This document shows positions 40,790-47,856 of a stretch of 64,000 nucleotides of DNA, piece after piece. Where the stretch lies: contig NZ_BMVW01000001.1 of assembly GCF_014650915.1 (NCBI RefSeq), forward strand, positions 558,001 to 622,000, in the 5' to 3' direction. Under the pieces are notes generated by a model. It did not search any database. It saw only the letters and a program-made list of their open reading frames with translations, and was not told where the DNA came from. This DNA comes from Streptomyces poonensis (lineage in GTDB: Bacteria > Actinomycetota > Actinomycetes > Streptomycetales > Streptomycetaceae). Made by a program: the position numbers and the translations under genes. Each line of letters begins with the position of its first letter. Position 1 is the first letter of the stretch.

Positions 40790-41869
40790 TCAGGCCGTCA
40801 GCCACGCCCTCAGCCGCTCCTCGCCCGCGAGGACCTTCCACACCTCTACCCGCTCGTCCCGCTTGTGCGCCAGATGCGGGTTGCCCGGGCCGTAGTTGAC
40901 GGCGGGGACGCCGAGCGCGCTGAAGCGTGAGACGTCCGTCCAGCCGTACTTGGGCTGCGGGGTGCCGCCGACGGCCTCGACGAAGGCGGCGGCCGCGGGG
41001 TGGGAGAGGCCGGGCATCGCGGCGCCGCTGTGGTCGTCGACCACGAACTCCTCCACACCGCAGCCGTCGAAGACCTCACGCACGTGCGCCAGCGCCTCGG
41101 CCTCGCTGCGGTCCGGCGCGTAACGGAAGTTGACCGTCACCACGCACTCGTCCGGGATGACGTTGCCGGCCACACCGCCCGAGATGCGCACCGCGTTCAG
41201 GCCCTCCCGGTACTCCAGGCCGTCGATCACCGGGTTGCGCGGCTCGTAGGACGCGAGGCGCGCCAGGATGGGGGCCGCCGCGTGGATCGCGTTGGAGCCC
41301 ATCCAGCTGCGGGCGGAGTGGGCGCGTTCGCCCTTGGTCTTCAGCAGGACCCGCAGGGTGCCCTGACAGCCGCCCTCGACCTGGCCGTCGGACGGCTCGA
41401 GGAGGACCGCGAAGTCGCCCTCCAGCCAGTCCGGGTGCGCCTCGGCCACGTGCTTGAGACCGTTCAGCTCGGCCGAGACCTCCTCGTTGTCGTAGAAGAC
41501 GAAGGTGAGGTCGCGGTTGGGGGCGGGAACGGTGGCGGCGATGCGGAGCTGCACCGCCACGCCCGCCTTCATGTCGCAGGTGCCGCAGCCCCACAGCACG
41601 CCGTCGTCGTCGAGCCGCGAGGGCACGTTGTCCGCGATGGGGACCGTGTCGATGTGCCCGGCGAGGATGACGCGTTCAGCGCGGCCGAGGTGCGTACGGG
41701 CGACGACGTTGTTGCCGTACCGGTCGACCGTCAGGTGGGGCAGCGTGCGCAGCGCGGCCTCGATCGCGTCCGCGAGGGGCTTCTCGGTGCCGCTCTCGGA
41801 GGGGAAGTCGACGAGCTGCGCGGTCAGCCGCGCGGCGTCCAGGGTGAGGTCAAGCGGGGTGTCGGCCAT
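40790..41869 (-). CDS. dapE: Succinyl-diaminopimelate desuccinylase
   Basis: 359 residues of the M20 metallopeptidase fold. It removes succinate from N-succinyl-LL-diaminopimelate in the lysine/peptidoglycan route. [12 protein letters not shown] supplies the first zinc ligand and catalytic Asp, [10 protein letters not shown] the bridging Asp, and YDNEEVSAE the catalytic Glu pair. The dimerisation lid starts near [13 protein letters not shown], and the last ligand is in [16 protein letters not shown] at 41869. DapC, which acts before it, is encoded 2 kb away on the same strand. Confidence 0.95.
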   Translation of the reverse strand: MADTPLDLTLDAARLTAQLVDFPSESGTEKPLADAIEAALRTLPHLTVDRYGNNVVARTHLGRAERVILAGHIDTVPIADNVPSRLDDDGVLWGCGTCDMKAGVAVQLRIAATVPAPNRDLTFVFYDNEEVSAELNGLKHVAEAHPDWLEGDFAVLLEPSDGQVEGGCQGTLRVLLKTKGERAHSARSWMGSNAIHAAAPILARLASYEPRNPVIDGLEYREGLNAVRISGGVAGNVIPDECVVTVNFRYAPDRSEAEALAHVREVFDGCGVEEFVVDDHSGAAMPGLSHPAAAAFVEAVGGTPQPKYGWTDVSRFSALGVPAVNYGPGNPHLAHKRDERVEVWKVLAGEERLRAWLTA

Positions 41870-41899
41870 GGCGACGACCCTAACGCCCCGCCCTGCCGC

Positions 41900-41953
41900 A
41901 CCCCACCTGGTCCCGGTCTCGTCCGGACCCCACCTCGTCCCGGTCTCATCCTG
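41900..41953. repeat. Tandem 27-base duplication
   Basis: Two copies of ACCCCACCTGGTCCCGGTCT plus seven further bases (41900-41926, 41927-41953) with three differences, and the first eight bases of a third copy. They lie in the divergent gap between dapE and the lysozyme-like gene. Confidence 0.85.
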
Positions 41954-42015
41954 ACCCCACCCGGTTTTCCACAGGCTCACCCGGCTCTGACACAACTCTC
42001 CAGTAATTTGTACGC

Positions 42016-43035
42016 GTGCCGAAGCAGTCCCCCACTCCTCGCCGTCGCCGTGGCCGCCTCCTCCGCCGTGGCGCGTCCCTCGCCGTGCTCCTCGCGCTCG
42101 CGGGGTATCTCGCGGTGCAGTACGTCACCGGAGGCACCGGTGAGCCGCGGTGCGTGGTCGTGTCCGGAAAGGGCGACGGCGCGTCGTACGAGTTCACCCC
42201 CGAGCAGGCTGTCAACGCGGCCACGATCTCGGCCGTCGGCACCGCGCGCGGCATGCCCGAGCGGGCCGTGACCATCGCGCTGGCGACCGCGCTCCAGGAG
42301 TCGGGCCTGCGCAACATCGACTACGGCGACCGGGACTCGCTGGGCCTGTTCCAGCAGCGCCCGTCGCAGGGCTGGGGCACCCGGAAACAGATCATGGACC
42401 CGGCGTACGCGGCGGGCGAGTTCTACGCGCACCTGGCCGAGGTGCCCGGCTACTCGCGGCTACCGCTGACCGTGGCGGCGCAGCGCGTGCAGCGCAGCGG
42501 CTATCCGCAGGCGTACGCGAAGCACGAGCCGGACGCCACGCTGCTCGCCGCCGCCCTCACGGGCCGCGCGGCGGCCACGCTGACCTGCGAGGGGCGCCCC
42601 GACACGACCCCCGACGGCGGCCCGGACGCGGTACGGGCCGCGCTGGTGCGGGACTTCGGCCGCGAGGTGCTCCAGCCGGCCGCCGCCGATGTCGGTTCGG
42701 CCGATGCCGGTTCGGCCGACGCCGCCGCCACTCCGTCGCCCTCCCCGAGCCCCTCCGGGCCCGCCGCGGCCACGGACGCCGGCACGGTCACCGTCCCCGT
42801 ACGGACGACGGACATCGCCTCAGAGACCGCCGTCCGACGGCACGGCTGGGAACTGGCCCACTGGGCCGTGGCCAACTCCTCCGCGCTGCACATCGAACGC
42901 GTCTCCTATGCCGGCCGCGTGTGGGTCGCCGGCGGCGGTGCGGACGCGTGGCGCACGGCGGACGACGGCGGAACCGGAGGCTCCGCAGCGGCCGGCTCCT
43001 CCACCGCCGCGGTTCGAATCGTCACTGGACACTAG
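42016..43035 (+). CDS. Secreted or anchored lysozyme-like (lytic transglycosylase-type) protein
   Basis: 339 residues. A basic N-terminus and one helix ([18 protein letters not shown]) direct it outside. Residues ~65-150 read [36 protein letters not shown], with the Glu in QESGL as candidate catalytic acid and the SLGLFQQR loop typical of lysozyme-fold transglycosylases. The C-terminal half is Ala/Ser/Pro-rich, ending in a short globular piece ([30 protein letters not shown]). GTG at 42016 has no ribosome site, and a TAATTT box lies 7-12 bases upstream, so a leaderless transcript is possible. Such proteins are often annotated only as hypothetical or heavy-metal transporter. Confidence 0.8.
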   Translation: MPKQSPTPRRRRGRLLRRGASLAVLLALAGYLAVQYVTGGTGEPRCVVVSGKGDGASYEFTPEQAVNAATISAVGTARGMPERAVTIALATALQESGLRNIDYGDRDSLGLFQQRPSQGWGTRKQIMDPAYAAGEFYAHLAEVPGYSRLPLTVAAQRVQRSGYPQAYAKHEPDATLLAAALTGRAAATLTCEGRPDTTPDGGPDAVRAALVRDFGREVLQPAAADVGSADAGSADAAATPSPSPSPSGPAAATDAGTVTVPVRTTDIASETAVRRHGWELAHWAVANSSALHIERVSYAGRVWVAGGGADAWRTADDGGTGGSAAAGSSTAAVRIVTGH

Positions 43036-43362
43036 GCACGGCACTCACCCGCAGGTGGTACGTCCGTCACGTCCGGACGACGCCGCGCGCGGGTTTCCGG
43101 CGGTGCCGTCGGGAACCGTGAGAACCCTTGGGGGCAAAGGGCTGTAAGGGTTCGGCAGCCCTGTGCGAAGAGGTCTCTTTGCCCGTCTTTATCCGCAGCT
43201 GATTATGCGATGCATTGCCAATTCTTTACATCGGATCACCGCAACCTTCGCGGGCCTGGAGCGGTAGTCACTGCGTCCGAGCCAGGAACGATCAACTCCC
43301 AGCGATCAACTCCCCGAGAACGGCCGGGCATTACACCGTTCACCTCCCGTCGAAGGAGCACC
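43036..43362. other. Intergenic region with competing hairpins and a promoter-like segment
   Basis: No gene. From 43122 to 43184 three helices overlap: GAACCCTT/AAGGGTTC, AGGGCTG/CAGCCCT and GGGCAAAG/CTTTGCCC. The last is followed by GTCTTTAT. TTGCCC (43179) and TTATGC (43203) at 18 bases could be the promoter of the secreted-protein gene. Confidence 0.55.
43132..43184 (+). terminator. Terminator-like stem followed by a T-rich run
   Basis: GGGCAAAG (43132-43139) pairs with CTTTGCCC (43177-43184), enclosing the inner AGGGCTG/CAGCCCT hairpin, followed by GTCTTTAT. T-rich tails are rare here. An upstream AAGGGTTC/GAACCCTT helix would compete with it, so it could be an attenuator instead. Confidence 0.5.
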
Positions 43363-43854
43363 ATGTCCCTCCCCCTGACCCACCGGATCGCCCGTGCCGC
43401 GCTGCTCACCGCAGCGGGAGCGGCCTCGGTGGTCGGTGCGGCCGGCTCCGCGAGCGCAGCGCCCGAACTCCCCGCCGTCCCGAACGCCAGCGGCCTGACC
43501 GCCCCGGACACGTCGAACGTCACCGACGGCGTCGAAGGCGCGGCGAAGAAGGTCACCGGCCTCGCGGGCCAGAACGGAGGCGCGACCGTGAAGAAGGCGG
43601 TCCCGACCGTCGGCAAGACCGTCGGCAAGACCGTCAAGAAGACCGTCGGCAAGACCGGCGACAGGGCCGTCGGGACCGCGGCGCCGGTCGCCCAGGGCGC
43701 GACCGGTCACGCGACGGGCCCCGCCGGTGGCCTGGTCGGCGGCGCGACCGAGACGGTCGGCAAGGGGCTGTCCACCGAGGCCGTCGGCAACAGCCTGCCC
43801 ACCCAGGGGCTGCCGACCCAGAACCTGCCGCTGAGCACCCTGCCGCTCGGCTGA
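43363..43854 (+). CDS. Small secreted protein with Val-Gly-Lys repeats
   Basis: 163 residues. A clear Sec signal peptide (RIARAALLTAAGAASVVGAA, cleavage after SASA near residue 32) precedes a mature chain rich in Gly, Thr, Ala and Lys. The middle contains four VGKT/VKKT units in a row, basic and without Walker context. GLPTQGLPTQNLPLSTLPLG ends the chain. ATG at 43363 follows GAAGGAG. No enzymatic domain is visible. A wall-associated structural protein of the cell surface is likely. Database labels as ATP-binding protein would rest only on the GKT strings. Confidence 0.8.
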   Translation: MSLPLTHRIARAALLTAAGAASVVGAAGSASAAPELPAVPNASGLTAPDTSNVTDGVEGAAKKVTGLAGQNGGATVKKAVPTVGKTVGKTVKKTVGKTGDRAVGTAAPVAQGATGHATGPAGGLVGGATETVGKGLSTEAVGNSLPTQGLPTQNLPLSTLPLG

Positions 43855-43889
43855 CGGGCCGCCGCACCACGGCAGAGCACGGTAACGGC

Positions 43890-43929
43890 GAAGGGGGCCC
43901 GGGGAACGTACGTTCCCCGGGCCCCCTTC
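43890..43929. terminator. 40-base perfect palindrome, terminator
   Basis: Bases 43890-43929 are self-complementary from end to end. They lie between the secreted-protein gene and the convergent dapC and can terminate both. Confidence 0.92.
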
Positions 43930-43965
43930 CGCTGTGCGGGGACAGGCGCTGCGCGCGGGCGGCCC

Positions 43966-45057
43966 TCAGAGCCGCTCGACCGCCGCCGCCACCCGCTCGT
44001 CCGTCGCCGTGAACGCCACGCGGACATGGCGCTCGCCCGCCGGGCCGTAGAAGTCGCCCGGGGCCACGAGAATGCCGCGCTCCGCCAGATACGCCACCGT
44101 GTCCCAGCAGGACTCGTCGCGGGTCGCCCACAGGTACAGGCTCGCCTCGCTGTGCTCGATGCGGAAGCCGTGGCCGAGCAGGGCGTCACGCAGCGCGCTG
44201 CGGCGGGCCGCGTACCGCTCCCGCTGCTCGCGGACGTGCGCGTCGTCGCCGAGGGCCGCGACCACGGCGGCCTGGGTCGGCGCGGACGTCATCATGCCGC
44301 CGTGCTTGCGGATCTGCAGCAGCGGGCCGAGGACCGCCGGGTCGCCCGCGATGAAGGCCGCACGGTATCCCGCCAGGTTGGAGCGCTTGGACAGGGAGTG
44401 GACCGCGACGATGCCGTCGTACGAGCCGCCGCACACATCCGGGTGCAGCACGGAGACGGGGTCGGCCTCCCAGCCCAGCTCCAGGTAGCACTCGTCGGAG
44501 AGGACGAGGATCCCGTGCTCGCGGGCCCAGGCGACGATCCGGGTGAGTTCCTCCTTGGACAGGACGCGGCCGGTCGGGTTCGACGGCGAGTTCAGCCAGA
44601 GGAGCTTCAGGCCCTCGGGGTCCAGCTCCGTCGGGTCGTCGTACGCCACGTGCTCCGCGCGCGCGAGGCGGGCGCCCACCTCGTACGTCGGGTAGGCCAG
44701 ACGCGGGAAGGCGACCTTGTCCCCCGGGCCGAGGCCCAGTTGGGTGGGGAGCCAGGCCACGAGCTCCTTGGAGCCGACGACGGGCAGCACGTGCCGGTGG
44801 GTCAGATCGCGGGCGCCGAGCCGCCGCCCCAGCCAGCCCGTGATCGCGTCGCGCAGCTCGGGGGTGCCCCAGACGGTCGGATAGCCCGGCGAGTCGGCCG
44901 CGGCCACCAGGGCTTTCTGGATCAGCTCGGGCACCGGGTCGACCGGGGTGCCGACGGACAGGTCGACGATGCCGCCCGGGTGAGCGGCGGCCGTCGCCTT
45001 GTAGGGCTCCAGCCTGTCCCAGGGAAAGACGGGAAGGCGGTCGGTGACTGCGGACAC
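43966..45057 (-). CDS. dapC: Succinyldiaminopimelate transaminase
   Basis: 363 residues of class I/II PLP aminotransferase. It converts N-succinyl-2-amino-6-oxopimelate to N-succinyl-LL-diaminopimelate for lysine and peptidoglycan. SVGTPVDPVPELIQ opens the fold, LNSPSNPTGRV holds the cofactor-binding Asn, SDECYLELGW the pyridine-contact Asp and Tyr, and SLSKRSNLAGYR the Schiff-base Lys224. GTG at 45057. The ferredoxin gene lies upstream on the same strand after a hairpin. The fdx-dapC pair matches Rv1177-Rv1178. Confidence 0.93.
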   Translation of the reverse strand: MSAVTDRLPVFPWDRLEPYKATAAAHPGGIVDLSVGTPVDPVPELIQKALVAAADSPGYPTVWGTPELRDAITGWLGRRLGARDLTHRHVLPVVGSKELVAWLPTQLGLGPGDKVAFPRLAYPTYEVGARLARAEHVAYDDPTELDPEGLKLLWLNSPSNPTGRVLSKEELTRIVAWAREHGILVLSDECYLELGWEADPVSVLHPDVCGGSYDGIVAVHSLSKRSNLAGYRAAFIAGDPAVLGPLLQIRKHGGMMTSAPTQAAVVAALGDDAHVREQRERYAARRSALRDALLGHGFRIEHSEASLYLWATRDESCWDTVAYLAERGILVAPGDFYGPAGERHVRVAFTATDERVAAAVERL

Positions 45058-45133
45058 GGGTACTGGCTCACTTTCTCGTACGTACGTTCCACGGGTGCGG
45101 TGACCAGGAGTACGTACCTGTCGTACGGCGAAC

Positions 45134-45184
45134 GCCTCGGTCCCGCACGGCGATCGGAGCGATCGGGCCGTACGGGACCGAGGC
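45134..45184. terminator. 18-bp hairpin between ferredoxin and dapC genes
   Basis: Arms 45134-45151 and 45167-45184 pair with one mismatch around 15 bases. It lies downstream of the ferredoxin stop, separating it from dapC on the same strand. Confidence 0.8.
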
Positions 45185-45196
45185 GGCGCGGATGAG

Positions 45197-45253
45197 GACC
45201 GCTCAGTGGCCCTGGCAGTGATCCTGCCTCAGCGGACCGCTCAGTGACCCTGG
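45197..45253. repeat. 20-base direct repeat duplicating the ferredoxin gene end
   Basis: GGACCGCTCAGTGGCCCTGG (45197-45216) and the same with one change (45234-45253). The second copy contains the ferredoxin C-terminal codons Gln-Gly-His and the stop. The first repeats the same codons 37 bases downstream, as if the gene end had been duplicated. Confidence 0.85.
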
Positions 45254-45567
45254 TTCATCGGGGGGAGCCCCGCGACGAACGGGTGGTCACGCTCGATCAG
45301 TCCCAGCTTGCTGGCGCCGCCGGGCGAGCCCAGCTCGTCGAAGAACTCGACGTTCGCCTTGTAGTAGTCCTTCCACTCCTCCGGAGTGTCGTCCTCGTAG
45401 AAGATCGCCTCGACCGGGCAGACCGGCTCACAGGCACCACAGTCGACGCATTCGTCCGGGTGGATGTAGAGGGACCGCTGGCCCTCATAGATGCAGTCGA
45501 CCGGGCACTCCTCGATGCACGCCTTGTCCTTGACGTCGACACAAGGCTCTGCGATGACGTAGGTCAC
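45241..45567 (-). CDS. fdxA: Seven-iron ferredoxin
   Basis: 108 residues. Two cysteine sets, CVDVKDKACIEECPVDCI (residues 9-26) and CVDCGACEPVCPVEAI (40-55), bind a [3Fe-4S] and a [4Fe-4S] cluster, as in the FdxA/FdxC type of actinobacteria. The ~55-residue C-terminal extension (TPEEWKDYYKANVEFFDELG) is standard for this group. It is an electron donor to P450s and other reductive enzymes. GTG at 45567 follows GAGGAGG. Confidence 0.97.
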   Translation of the reverse strand: MTYVIAEPCVDVKDKACIEECPVDCIYEGQRSLYIHPDECVDCGACEPVCPVEAIFYEDDTPEEWKDYYKANVEFFDELGSPGGASKLGLIERDHPFVAGLPPMNQGH

Positions 45568-45707
45568 GCTGTCGTTCCTCCTCGATAGGGCGCTGGCGGG
45601 CCTCCTCAGGCTCCGCCGCCTGGCGCGCGGGAGCGCGGCGTCGTCGATGCCCGCACCTAGTATCTCCGTTCCTGGGCATGATCCGAACAGGAGGGGTGAA
45701 CCGACCT

Positions 45708-46838
45708 GTGGAATTCTCTGTCGGCGGGCGACTCGAGGTCCGTATCAACGCCGCTGACGTGGGCAAACGCGTCTCGGTCCGACGGGTCGACGAGGCCGTC
45801 GGCGAGGGTGGGAAATTCACTGACACGGTGGGCGTTCTCACATCATGGGACAACGGTGTGCTGGTGATCACACGGCGCACCGGCGAGCAGGTGCGGATCG
45901 CGGAGTCGTCGCTGATCGCGGCCAAGGTCGTGCCCGCGGCTCCGGCCCGTCGGCGGGGGCCCGCCGCCTCGTACGCGGAGCTGGCGCGGGTGGCCGCGCG
46001 GGGCTGGCAGCCGGTGGAGCGGGAGCTGCTCGGGGAGTGGGAGCTGCGGGCCGCGTCCGGGTTCACGCGGCGCGCCAACTCCGTGCTGCCGGTGGGTGAT
46101 CCGGGGCTGCCGCTGGACGAGGCGCTGGCGTACGTACGGGACTGGTACGCGGCCCGTGGGCTGCCCGCGTACGCGCAGCTCGCCACCGGTGGCGAGGGCA
46201 CGCAGGAGCTGCTGTGCGCGGAACTGGAGCGGCGGGGCTGGAGCCGGGAGGTGACCGCCGAGCTGTGCACCGGCTCCCTGGCGCCGGTCGCCGACCGGGA
46301 GATCACCGGCCGGGTGGAGCTGTCGCGGACGGCGGACGCGGGGTGGCTCAGCCGCTACCAGCGCAAAGGCGTGAGCGAGGTCGCGCTGAAGGTGCTCGAC
46401 AGCGGGCCCTCGGTGTGGTTCGCGACGGTGCCGGGCGCGGCGGGCGAGCCCCCGGCCGCGATCGGGCGCTGTGTCGTGGACGGCCGCTGGGCCGGGTTCG
46501 CGGCGGTCGAGGTGGCCCCGGAGCACCGACGGCGGGGGCTCGCCTCCGCCGTCATGGCGGCCCTCGCCCGCCGGGCCCTCGACGAGGGCGCCTCGGCGGC
46601 CTGGCTCCAGGTGGAGGCGCACAACGCCGGGGCGCGGGCGCTGTACGCGGGGATGGGCTTCGGAGCACACCACGCGTACCACCACTACCGCGGCCCGGAC
46701 GTGTCCCGTGACGGCGTCTCCGGTACCGATCTGTCCCGTGTCGGCGTCTCCGGTGCCGACGCGTCGCATGTGGACGCCTTTCGTGCGGACGACTCCCCTG
46801 CGGACGCCGCCTCCGCCGAGACGTACCGATCGCCGTGA
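45708..46838 (+). CDS. GNAT-family N-acetyltransferase with N-terminal SH3-like domain
   Basis: About 376 residues. The first ~85 residues form an SH3-like beta barrel (GRLEVRINAADVGKRVSVRR, GVLTSWDNGVLVITRRTGEQ), as in the Rv0428c type. A GNAT core follows, with the acetyl-CoA loop APEHRRRGLASAVM and ALYAGMGF near 315. The C-terminal 40 residues are a Ser/Asp/Ala repeat. GTG at 45708 (MEFSVGG) follows GGAGGGG at about 12 bases; ATG at 45678 would add ten residues. The next gene starts inside its stop codon region (GTGA). Confidence 0.88.
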   Translation: MEFSVGGRLEVRINAADVGKRVSVRRVDEAVGEGGKFTDTVGVLTSWDNGVLVITRRTGEQVRIAESSLIAAKVVPAAPARRRGPAASYAELARVAARGWQPVERELLGEWELRAASGFTRRANSVLPVGDPGLPLDEALAYVRDWYAARGLPAYAQLATGGEGTQELLCAELERRGWSREVTAELCTGSLAPVADREITGRVELSRTADAGWLSRYQRKGVSEVALKVLDSGPSVWFATVPGAAGEPPAAIGRCVVDGRWAGFAAVEVAPEHRRRGLASAVMAALARRALDEGASAAWLQVEAHNAGARALYAGMGFGAHHAYHHYRGPDVSRDGVSGTDLSRVGVSGADASHVDAFRADDSPADAASAETYRSP

Positions 46839-47758
46839 CCGGGCACGAGGCTGCTATGCGGGCGCCCCAGCCACCGGAGCACGGGCGGGCCGCCGAGGTG
46901 CGGCGGCGGTTCGCCGAGGAGGCGCGCGCCGAGCGGCCGGACCTCGCGACGCTGTGCCTGCTGGTGGGGGCCGCGGGCGACGGGGCGCTGGCCGAGGACG
47001 GCATCGACGAGGCCCAGATCGAGCTCGACCGGCTGGCCGGACAGCTGCCGTTCCGCGCCGGCGATCCGCGTTCCTGGGCGCTCGCGCTGGCCGATCTGCT
47101 CGGCGGGCGCTGCGGGTTCCGCGGCTCGCCCGGCGACTACCAGCGGCTCCAGTCCTCGCTGCTGCACGAGGTGCTGCGGCGGCGGCGCGGGCTGCCCATC
47201 CTGCTGTCGGTGGTGTGGATGGAGGTCGCGCGGCGGGCCGGTGCGCCGGTGTACGGGGTCGCCCTGCCGGGGCACTTCGTGGTGGGCTTCGGACGGCCCA
47301 CCCGTCGCCCGACCAGCACCCCTCAAGGAGCTTCACACAGTGATCTCTTCCAGGGCCAGGTGCTGGCCGACCCGTTCTCCGGGGGCCGCCTGCTGACCGG
47401 CGGGGACGCGGAGCTGCTGGTCGCGGGGGCCACGGGGGCGCCGCTCGATCCGTCGATGCTCACGCCCGCGGCGACGCTCGACGTGGTCCAGCGCATCCTG
47501 AACAACATCCGGGCGTGGGCGGCCGCGCGGCCGGAGCGGTCGGATGTGTCGCTGTGGGCGGTGGAGCTGTCGCTGCTGCTGCCCTCGCACCCGGCGCGGC
47601 TGCGCTACGAGCACGCCCAGCTGCTGGTCCAGCGCGGGGACTTCCTTCGGGGGGCCACGGAACTCGACGCGTACGCCGAGGTCGTCGCCGCGGTGGACCA
47701 GCCGGCGGCCGAGCGGGTACGGCGGCAGGCACGGGCGGCGCGGGCGATGCTGAACTGA
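46835..47758 (+). CDS. SirB1-like transglutaminase-fold protein
   Basis: About 307 residues. RWALALADLL..CGFRGSPGDYQRL, RRRRGLPILLSVVWMEVARRAG and VYGVALPGHFVVGF match the SirB1/transglutaminase-like superfamily, followed by a TPR-like end (LRYEHAQLLVQRGDFLRGATELDAYAE). The classical Cys of active transglutaminases is replaced, so it may be non-enzymatic. GTG at 46835 overlaps the GNAT stop; ATG at 46856, five bases after GAGG, is an equally good start. The two genes form an operon ending in a hairpin. Confidence 0.85.
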   Translation: MTGHEAAMRAPQPPEHGRAAEVRRRFAEEARAERPDLATLCLLVGAAGDGALAEDGIDEAQIELDRLAGQLPFRAGDPRSWALALADLLGGRCGFRGSPGDYQRLQSSLLHEVLRRRRGLPILLSVVWMEVARRAGAPVYGVALPGHFVVGFGRPTRRPTSTPQGASHSDLFQGQVLADPFSGGRLLTGGDAELLVAGATGAPLDPSMLTPAATLDVVQRILNNIRAWAAARPERSDVSLWAVELSLLLPSHPARLRYEHAQLLVQRGDFLRGATELDAYAEVVAAVDQPAAERVRRQARAARAMLN

Positions 47759-47800
47759 CGGCGGGAACGAGAGGGCAAGAGGAAGGGCAAGAAGGAAAAG

Positions 47801-47835
47801 GAAGGGGCACCCGGTGCGGAACCGGGTGCCCCTTC
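47801..47835. terminator. Perfect 15-bp terminator
   Basis: Arms 47801-47815 and 47821-47835 around GCGGA. It lies between the SirB1-like gene and the convergent wall-protein gene. Confidence 0.92.
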
Positions 47836-47856
47836 AGCGACTCACCGACGGGCCCG

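Noticed and set aside
43363..43854. ATP-binding function from the GKT strings
   Set aside because: The VGKT units are tandem repeats in a secreted protein and lack the GxxxxGK context of a Walker A loop.
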